Shown here: piece after piece, positions 8,314-13,303 of the stretch | How positions within the stretch are numbered: the first letter of the stretch is position 1 | Layout of the letters: each line of letters opens with the position of its first letter | From: DATAEK01 sp036258055 | Lineage (GTDB): Bacteria > Acidobacteriota > Vicinamibacteria > Vicinamibacterales > 2-12-FULL-66-21 | DNA length: 16,785 nt | Direction: 5' to 3' | Assembly (NCBI GenBank): GCA_036258055.1 | Contig: DATAEK010000088.1 | Span: 1 to 16,785, forward strand | The notes under the pieces: model-generated | The model's input: only the letters and a program-made list of their open reading frames with translations | What the model was told of the DNA's origin: nothing | The model's database searches: none | Translations under genes and position numbers: made by a program

Positions 8314-8661
8314 CTACACCTCGCCTTGCAGCAGTGTGCGCATGATCGTCGTCAAACGCTCCCACTCCGCGCGTTCCGAGGCGAGCTGCCGTCGTCCGGC
8401 CGCAGTAATCGAGTAGAAGCGTGCTTTGCGGTTCGTATCGGTGAGCCCCCACGCCGCGCGAACGAGCCCGCGCTGTTCGAGCCGCATCAGGCCGGGATAG
8501 AGCGTGCCCATGTTGAGCCTGAATGCGCCTTTCGATACCTGCTCGAGGCGTGCGGCAATCGCGTAACCGTGCATCGGCCCCATCGCGTCGACGGTCTGCA
8601 GCACCATCAAGTCGAGCGTACCTTGCAGCACATCGGCTTTCGCCGGCTCTCTATTAGGCAT
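8314..8661 (-). CDS. PadR family transcriptional regulator (cassette B)
   Basis: The 115-residue winged-helix protein closely matches the cassette A regulator in layout: DVLQGTLDLMVLQT at 10-23, HGYA at 31-34, GTLYPGLMRLEQRG at 52-65 and the wing WGLTDTNRKARFYSIT at 71-86. It is expected to repress its own two-gene operon. The ATG at 8661 has no Shine-Dalgarno sequence; the bases directly upstream belong to an inverted repeat, and the start codon itself lies within one arm. This arrangement suggests a very short or absent leader and direct control of the start region by the regulator. The next methionine in the frame is residue 19, inside the first helix, so the upstream ATG is the better start. 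Confidence 0.93.
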   Translation of the reverse strand: MPNREPAKADVLQGTLDLMVLQTVDAMGPMHGYAIAARLEQVSKGAFRLNMGTLYPGLMRLEQRGLVRAAWGLTDTNRKARFYSITAAGRRQLASERAEWERLTTIMRTLLQGEV

Positions 8662-8697
8662 ACCAATGGAGTAGCACGCGCTTCATTGGGATGTCAA
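8659..8697 (-). promoter_or_regulatory. Likely PadR operator and -35 element of cassette B
   Basis: Plus-strand CATACCAATG (8659-8668) and CATTGGGATG (8684-8693) form an inverted repeat with 9 of 10 pairs and a 15-base spacer; one arm covers the padR start codon. On the minus strand a perfect TTGACA lies at 8697-8692, overlapping the other arm. No good -10 is seen at 17-18 bases. The arm centres are 25 bp apart, close to the 26 bp seen for the cassette A repeat. Operator function is inferred from position and symmetry. Confidence 0.55.
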
Positions 8698-8707
8698 ATG
8701 GGAGGAC

Positions 8708-8794
8708 TCGGCTCGGCGTTCGGCGCTCGGGACTCGGCGCTCGGCGTTTCGGCGTTCGGGAGTCGGTGCTCGGGACTCGGCGCTCGGCGTTCGG
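8708..8794. repeat. Heptanucleotide-period simple repeat (TCGGNNN)
   Basis: TCGG occurs 13 times between 8708 and 8794. Ten of the twelve intervals are exactly 7 bp, one is 8 and one is 5. The variable triplets are mostly CGC, CGT and GAC. A longer block starting at 8725 recurs at 8768 (24 bases identical, 43 bp apart). It lies in the 189-bp gap between padR B and the DUF1501 stop codon. No coding role is likely. Confidence 0.9.
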
Positions 8795-8850
8795 CAAGAG
8801 GGGGTCAGCAGCTATAGGTTTCTCCTGATCTCCTCATCTCGTGTTGAGTC

Positions 8851-10254
8851 TCAAGTCAGGAACCCAAGGTTTGCCGTGGCGAACCGTCCGAGGTTCGGGA
8901 AGACGATGGGCAGATCCGAAGCCGGGACCCCGTACCAGGACGCCAGCGTGGCCGCATACTGCTCGACCGACACGGTCGGAATCCACCGGCCGCGATTGTC
9001 GGTGTCGCTCGGTCCGCTCAGTTGAAGCACCGGGAACACCGTCCCGCCGGGACCGGGCACACCGTAGAAATCACCGCCCCGGACCGCGCCGCCGACGACG
9101 AGGTGGTGACTGCCCCAGGCGTGATCCGATCCGACAACGTTGCCGGAGCCCGCCGGCTGCAACGTCCTCCCGAAGTCCGACAGCGTGAACGTCGTCACCT
9201 GTCGGTCAAGGCCAAGTTCCACGGTGGCGCCGTGGAACGCCGTCACCGCCTGACTGATTTGTGCGAGCAGACTGGACTGCGTGTTGACCTGATTCTGGTG
9301 TGTGTCGAACCCACCGAGCTGGCAGAAGAAGATCTGCCGTCGCAGACCGAGCTCCGGGGACAGCGAATTGAACTTGATGACCTTCGCGACCTGCAGCAAC
9401 TGGTTGCCGAGTGTGGTATTCGGGAACGTCGTGGCCAGCGTCACATCCGAGCCGAGGATGCGGCCGATGCTGAGTGCCTGCTCGGTTGTCCTGCCGGACG
9501 CGGCCACGAGCGTGGCGTCGATGTCGATGGTGCGCAGGAAATCCATCGAGCGGCGGCGCGCGAGCTCGTCGGGCGCGGTGCCGAACCCGTTGAGAACCAG
9601 CACCTGATTCAACGCGGTGGGCGCGGCAGCAATCGACAGCGGCGTGGTCGTCTGTCCTCGCGTGAAGATGCCGCCCGAGAGGGCCGTGATCATCGGGAAC
9701 CCTGACGTGTGCGGCTCGAAACGATCGGCCGTCCGGCCGCCCCAGCCCGTCTGACCGACGCGATCGGAGATGGCTGTCTGCCACTGCGCGACCTGATCGG
9801 AATGCGAGAACAGTTGGTACGGACGCGGCGCGCCGCTCAAATACTGCTCGCGCGTGAGCGGCATGAGCAGCGGTCCGACGTTGCACACGACTGACATCGC
9901 CTGAGTGGCCCAGAGCCCCTGCAGTTCAGAGAGGCTCGGGTGCAGGCCGAACGGGCTGCCGACGCTGGCGGGGACAATCGGCAGCAGCGTGTCGCGGGCG
10001 ATCGCCAGCCCCGCGGCGCTCCGCGCCGCCGCGTACTGGTTGTACTCGGTGGTACTGGTCGGGACGATGAGGTTGTTCCCGTCGTTGCCGCCGGCCATGA
10101 ACACGCAGACGAGCGCTTTGTAGTCGAGGCCCTGCGCGAGCGCGTTGATCAGACTGAAGCGCTGCACACCCGCCACAAAGGCTGCTGCGCCGAGCGCGTA
10201 GCCGACGCACGCGTTGGCCGACTGGAGAAGAAACTCGCGCCGCGTGACGTTCAT
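8851..10254 (-). CDS. DUF1501 family exported protein
   Basis: The 467-residue product begins with a twin-arginine signal (TRREFLL at 4-10, hydrophobic 16-30), so it is probably exported folded. The DUF1501 domain spans nearly the rest: VFMAGGNDGNNL at 51-62, GLHPSLSEL at 103-111, HSDQVAQWQT at 151-160, GGFDTHQNQ at 314-322, TLSDFGRT at 357-364 and GSDHAWGSHHLVVGG at 375-389. The domain belongs to the alkaline phosphatase/sulfatase-like superfamily; the conserved D, H and N residues in these motifs are candidate metal ligands. The reaction is unknown. It is the second gene of an operon with DUF1800: 2 bp separate the genes, and GGAG lies 8 bases before the ATG inside the upstream coding end. 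DUF1501/DUF1800 pairs are common in acidobacteria and planctomycetes. Confidence 0.94.
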   Translation of the reverse strand: MNVTRREFLLQSANACVGYALGAAAFVAGVQRFSLINALAQGLDYKALVCVFMAGGNDGNNLIVPTSTTEYNQYAAARSAAGLAIARDTLLPIVPASVGSPFGLHPSLSELQGLWATQAMSVVCNVGPLLMPLTREQYLSGAPRPYQLFSHSDQVAQWQTAISDRVGQTGWGGRTADRFEPHTSGFPMITALSGGIFTRGQTTTPLSIAAAPTALNQVLVLNGFGTAPDELARRRSMDFLRTIDIDATLVAASGRTTEQALSIGRILGSDVTLATTFPNTTLGNQLLQVAKVIKFNSLSPELGLRRQIFFCQLGGFDTHQNQVNTQSSLLAQISQAVTAFHGATVELGLDRQVTTFTLSDFGRTLQPAGSGNVVGSDHAWGSHHLVVGGAVRGGDFYGVPGPGGTVFPVLQLSGPSDTDNRGRWIPTVSVEQYAATLASWYGVPASDLPIVFPNLGRFATANLGFLT

Positions 10255-10256
10255 GG

Positions 10257-12302
10257 CTATCTCTCCACCTGATACTGCGAGGATGTGGCGACGAGGTAGG
10301 CGGCGGTCCGTGCCCGCTTCAACGGGTTGTTGGCTGACACCGCCGAGACCGCGGTGATAATGCTCTGCCGCATCTCGGTTGACATGGTGCCGTGCATCAG
10401 CAGCGTGTTGAGCGCGTCGACGAGCTGCGCCGGGGTGCCGGCGAGCGCCTGCATGCCGGACAGGTCGATCGAGGTGCCAGTCGGCGCGTTCGTGCTCACG
10501 GCGATCCTCGAGAACACCATCGTGTTCACGAAATTCGCGCGGCGCAACGCGGTCGAGGTCGTGAACAACCCGAACTCCGGACCGCGCACGCCGTTCGTAC
10601 CGGGCACCACGGTCCCCGGTGAGAAGTAGCTGAAGACCGAAGGCGGCCTGAACACGTCCATGCCCATCTGGACGCTCTGCGGATTCAGATACCCGTCGCT
10701 GTCACCGTTGCCGTCTGCCGAGCGCGCGCCAAACGCCCGCAGGATGTTGACGATGAACTGGGCAGGGTGCCGGAGCCGGCCGTAGTTCGCATCGGTCTTG
10801 ACGTCGCCGCGCGCCTCGGGGTCGAGCAGGATCGCCTTGACCACCGCCCGCAGATCGCCGCGGGCGCCGCCCCAGCCGTTGAACACCGACGCGACGCGTG
10901 CGACGTACGCCGGCGTAGGATTGCTCGTCACGAGGTGCTGAATGAGCAGCTTCGAGATGAACGGACCGACGTTCGGATCGTTGAAGATGTTGTCGATCCC
11001 GTCATCCAGATCCTCGGCCGTCTTCCGTGCCGCCGGCAGCACCGTGCCGTTCAACAGCGTCTTCGACGCGGTGTCGTGCTGGGCCTCGTTGACGACCATC
11101 GGGTCGATGTAATTCGGGGTCCCGGTCACGCCGGGTGCGAACCGCCAACCCGTGAACACGCGCGCGAAGTTGTTGACGATCGTCTGGTCGTAGGTCGGAA
11201 TCGGCTGACCGGAGTCGTCGAGTTGCGGCGTGCCGTCCAGATTGAGCCTGACGGTGCCGATGGAAAAGAGCTGGAGGATTTCCCGCGCGTAGTTCTCGTT
11301 CGGCCTCGTCTTCGTGTTGTTGTTGACATCCAGGTAGTTGCCCATCGCCGGGTTGAGCGTGATGTCGCGCAACAACTGGCGATAGTTGCCGAAGGCGTTG
11401 CGGTCGAGGACCTGCAGATACGGCGTCATCCAGCTGGGCTGCGTGATGTCGACGCCGGACACGACGATGATCTGGTGCAGCGCGAAGGCGACGCGTTGCC
11501 GGAGCTGGTCCGGGCCGTAGAGCGCGTTCACGAAGAACCGGTTCTGAACCGGATACATCGTGTAGTTGTCCCGCACGCACGTCGAGCCGTTGGGGCACGC
11601 GGTCTGATCGCGCGTCGTTGGATACAGCGGCAGCGTGGGATAACTGGATGCCGGCGTGTCGAACTGTTCCTCGAGGAACCGTTCGAAGCCGACGCTCTGC
11701 ACGTGCTGCACGAGTGCTGGCGTCGGTCCCCAGGTCGCCTGTTCGAGGAAGCGCGTCACGTCCGCGCTCGATGGTCCGGCGCCGGATGCCGCGCGCAGCA
11801 GCCACTGCTGATTCGCGCCGCCGTTCAACGTCCACTGAATCACCGGCGCGCCGTCGTCCACCGACACACCGCTCACGTCGAGCGCCTTGCCGCTGTGGCG
11901 TGCCGTGAGGGTGTAGTAGCCGCCACCGACCGGCATCGGCAGCCATTGCTGGTTGGCGCCACCGTTGATCGTGTACTGGATGACTTGGGCGCCGTCGTCC
12001 ACCGACATGCCGGTCACGTCCAGCGCCTTGCCGCTGTGCGCCGCGATCAGGTTGTAGTAGCCGTCGGCCGCTGGCTGGAGGGTCCAGCGCTGATCGAGCC
12101 CGCCGTTGCACGTCCATTGGACGACCTGTGCGCCATCCTCGGTCGACGCCCCGCTCACGTCGAGACACTTTCCGCTGTGACCGGCAACGAGCTCGTAGGC
12201 GCCGCTCTGATCAGGCGGCGCCGCTCGAAGATGCGGCCGGCCCGCGGCCACAGTCACCAGAACGAGTCCGATCAGCAGGAGTGACCGCGGACGTCGGATC
12301 AT
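10257..12302 (-). CDS. DUF1800 protein with N-terminal ricin-type lectin module
   Basis: The 681-residue product has a Sec signal peptide (hydrophobic 8-20, likely cleavage near RAA at 26-28). Residues 36-170 are three ricin B (CBM13-like) subdomains at a 47-residue period, each with HSGKxLDVSG/TG, a DDGA/EDGA turn, QWT or QYT and a terminal QxW motif (near 71-73, 118-120, 165-167). The DUF1800 domain follows from about 178 to the end, with FLEQATWGPT, PNENYAREILQLFSIGT at 334-350 and RVFTGWRF at 381-388. DUF1800 has no established activity. The lectin module suggests the protein acts on or attaches to a glycan outside the cytoplasmic membrane. The ATG at 12302 is preferred over an in-frame TTG at 12320 because GGAG stands 6 bases before it. 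It is the first gene of an operon with DUF1501. Confidence 0.93.
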   Translation of the reverse strand: MIRRPRSLLLIGLVLVTVAAGRPHLRAAPPDQSGAYELVAGHSGKCLDVSGASTEDGAQVVQWTCNGGLDQRWTLQPAADGYYNLIAAHSGKALDVTGMSVDDGAQVIQYTINGGANQQWLPMPVGGGYYTLTARHSGKALDVSGVSVDDGAPVIQWTLNGGANQQWLLRAASGAGPSSADVTRFLEQATWGPTPALVQHVQSVGFERFLEEQFDTPASSYPTLPLYPTTRDQTACPNGSTCVRDNYTMYPVQNRFFVNALYGPDQLRQRVAFALHQIIVVSGVDITQPSWMTPYLQVLDRNAFGNYRQLLRDITLNPAMGNYLDVNNNTKTRPNENYAREILQLFSIGTVRLNLDGTPQLDDSGQPIPTYDQTIVNNFARVFTGWRFAPGVTGTPNYIDPMVVNEAQHDTASKTLLNGTVLPAARKTAEDLDDGIDNIFNDPNVGPFISKLLIQHLVTSNPTPAYVARVASVFNGWGGARGDLRAVVKAILLDPEARGDVKTDANYGRLRHPAQFIVNILRAFGARSADGNGDSDGYLNPQSVQMGMDVFRPPSVFSYFSPGTVVPGTNGVRGPEFGLFTTSTALRRANFVNTMVFSRIAVSTNAPTGTSIDLSGMQALAGTPAQLVDALNTLLMHGTMSTEMRQSIITAVSAVSANNPLKRARTAAYLVATSSQYQVER

Positions 12303-12308
12303 GTGACT

Positions 12309-12312
12309 CTCC
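12309..12312 (-). promoter_or_regulatory. Ribosome binding site that sets the DUF1800 start
   Basis: On the minus strand GGAG lies 6 bases before the ATG at 12302. It would fall within the coding sequence if the longer TTG-initiated frame (12320) were used, so it favours the shorter protein with a normal signal peptide. Confidence 0.7.
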
Positions 12313-12329
12313 GTCTTCAACGAGCGCGA

Positions 12330-12500
12330 TTGAGGTGTCCGGATCGACCCGGACCCGCGAAGCCAGTAGGTGTCCGGCTGCAGCGGACCCGTGAAGCCTG
12401 TAGCGTCCGCCTCAGGCGAACTCGCGAAGTCCTGTAGTGTCCGGCTTCAGCCGGACCAGCGAAACCTGTAGCGTCCGCCTTCAGGCGAACCTCCGCTAAA
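12330..12500. repeat. Tandem ~34-bp palindromic (REP-like) repeat array
   Basis: Five copies of a unit like TGTAGYGTCCGGCTTCAGCC begin near 12330, 12365, 12399, 12433 and 12467; the intervals are 35, 34, 34 and 34 bp. Each centres on an inverted repeat. The best is GTCCGGCTTCAGCCGGAC at 12439-12456, with 8 paired bases on each side. Copies alternate between GTCCGGC..GCCGGAC and GTCCGCC..GGCGAAC forms. Translated on the minus strand it gives the peptide VRLKADATGFAGPAEAGHY, a known spurious signature in acidobacterial gene predictions. The array starts 28 bp upstream of the DUF1800 start codon. Confidence 0.9.
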
Positions 12501-12516
12501 TCGCACACACACGAAT

Positions 12517-12530
12517 CCGCTTCGAAGCGG
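12517..12530. repeat. Perfect 14-bp palindrome
   Basis: CCGCTTCGAAGCGG is fully self-complementary. It lies 17 bp beyond the repeat array and is followed by GACC, as in the array units, so it may be a diverged outlying copy with a different stem. Confidence 0.6.
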
Positions 12531-12546
12531 ACCTTGACGCAGAACT

Positions 12547-12565
12547 CTGACGGAAAAAACGTCAG
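12547..12565. other. Small hairpin with an A-rich loop
   Basis: CTGACG (12547-12552) pairs perfectly with CGTCAG (12560-12565) around a GAAAAAA loop. There is no T-tract after the stem on either strand, so it is not a standard terminator. A regulatory role is possible but not shown. Confidence 0.4.
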
Positions 12566-12888
12566 CACCATACACCGACTGTGCTGGGGTTGCGACAGGA
12601 AATGTTGACGTGGGAAGGGACACGAGTCCGAGCTCAACCGTTCTTATCGCATCCAATCATCGAGATGATCGAGAGTGGCGGCGATTGCCGCGGCCACGCT
12701 CGATGTCGTTTGGTTTGATGCGAAACGAGAGACTCGAACGCTCACGCTCTTGCGCGCGGACGCCGGCGTCAACGCGTTCTTACCTGACTGGCGAAAACGT
12801 CATTCTGAAGGACCGCGAAGTCCGGTCAGAGTGGCCTGCTTCTCACTGGCCGGGTTTCAAGCTGCCCGCCAGGTATCCAACCCCCTCG

Positions 12889-12935
12889 TTGACACGGGCA
12901 GTGCGATGAACATATATATTGTACCCACATATTGT
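12889..12935 (+). promoter_or_regulatory. Promoter and likely PadR operator of cassette C
   Basis: A perfect TTGACA (12889-12894) is followed 18 bases later by TATATA (12913-12918). This is the main AT-rich island in its surroundings. Overlapping and just after the -10 are ATATTGT direct repeats (12916-12922 and 12929-12935) and a near-palindrome ATATTGTACCCACATAT (12916-12932). The expected transcript start is only about 5-12 bases before the ATG at 12937. The promoter call rests on sequence match; the operator call is inference from overlap and symmetry. Confidence 0.6.
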
Positions 12936-12936
12936 C

Positions 12937-13275
12937 ATGTCGATGTTTGCCCGCGAGCTGAAGCGCGGCAGCACCCAGATCCTGATCCTCGCGCTGCTCG
13001 AGGAGCGTGAGCGGCACGGGTACGAAATCGCACGGCTGATCGACGAGCGATCCGACGGCGCGATCTCGTTTCACGTCGCATCCCTTTACCCCACGCTTTA
13101 CCGCATGGAAGAGAACGCCCTGATTGAAGGGCGATGGGTCGAGAAGGCCGGGCGGCGACGCCGCCGGTGCTATCGCCTCACGCGCCGTGGCCGGGCGATG
13201 CTTGCCAGCCAGCGCAACGTCTGGGACACCTTCTTCCAGGCGCTGAACCGCGTCGCTCGGATCACGCCAGCTTGA
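12937..13275 (+). CDS. PadR family transcriptional regulator (cassette C)
   Basis: The 112-residue winged-helix protein has LKRGSTQILILALLEE at 8-23, HGYE at 27-30, SLYPTLYRMEENALIEG at 49-65 and a very basic wing KAGRRRRRCYRLT at 70-82. It belongs to a different PadR subgroup from the other two regulators here: it has GSTQILIL in place of QGTLDLMVL and lacks the WG..D.NR wing. It is expected to repress its own cassette. ATG codons at 12937 and 12943 are both possible; neither has a Shine-Dalgarno sequence, and a TTG at 12919 would place coding sequence inside the promoter. The gene is followed after 28 bp by the permease, in the same direction. Confidence 0.9.
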   Translation: MSMFARELKRGSTQILILALLEERERHGYEIARLIDERSDGAISFHVASLYPTLYRMEENALIEGRWVEKAGRRRRRCYRLTRRGRAMLASQRNVWDTFFQALNRVARITPA

Positions 13276-13293
13276 ACCGGAACCGTGAAGGAT

Positions 13294-13297
13294 GGAG
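13294..13297 (+). promoter_or_regulatory. Ribosome binding site that sets the cassette C permease start
   Basis: GGAG lies 6 bases before the ATG at 13304. The earlier in-frame ATG at 13292 has a GAAGG directly against it, too close to function, and would include this GGAG in the coding sequence. Confidence 0.6.
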
Positions 13298-13303
13298 CCC
13301 GTC

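Larger units (their letters stand above)
12303..12936. other. 634-bp gene-free region between divergent operons
   Basis: No credible gene is present; open frames here have repeat-derived composition or overlap padR C. From left to right it holds the DUF1800 ribosome binding site, a palindromic repeat array (12330-12500), a perfect 14-bp palindrome (12517-12530), a hairpin with an A-rich loop (12547-12565), about 320 bp in which I see nothing assignable, and the padR C promoter (12889-12935). I could not identify a convincing promoter for the DUF1800 operon. It must transcribe through the repeat array if its promoter lies beyond it. Confidence 0.7.

Noticed and set aside
12330..12500. CRISPR array, because of the regular 34-bp spacing
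   Set aside because: The units are repeats end to end with no unique spacers, each has an internal palindrome that varies between copies, and no cas gene is present.
12317..12637. 106-residue open frame on the minus strand
   Set aside because: It consists largely of translated palindromic repeats and has the typical spurious VRLKADATGFAGPAEAGHY peptide.
12715..12765. tRNA on the minus strand (a GTTCGAGTC T-loop-like string)
   Set aside because: The T-stem has a mismatch and no matching 5' acceptor strand is found at tRNA distance; no cloverleaf can be drawn.
12675..13010. 111-residue open frame on the plus strand
   Set aside because: It overlaps the promoter and start of padR C, has no ribosome binding site and shows no recognisable domain.
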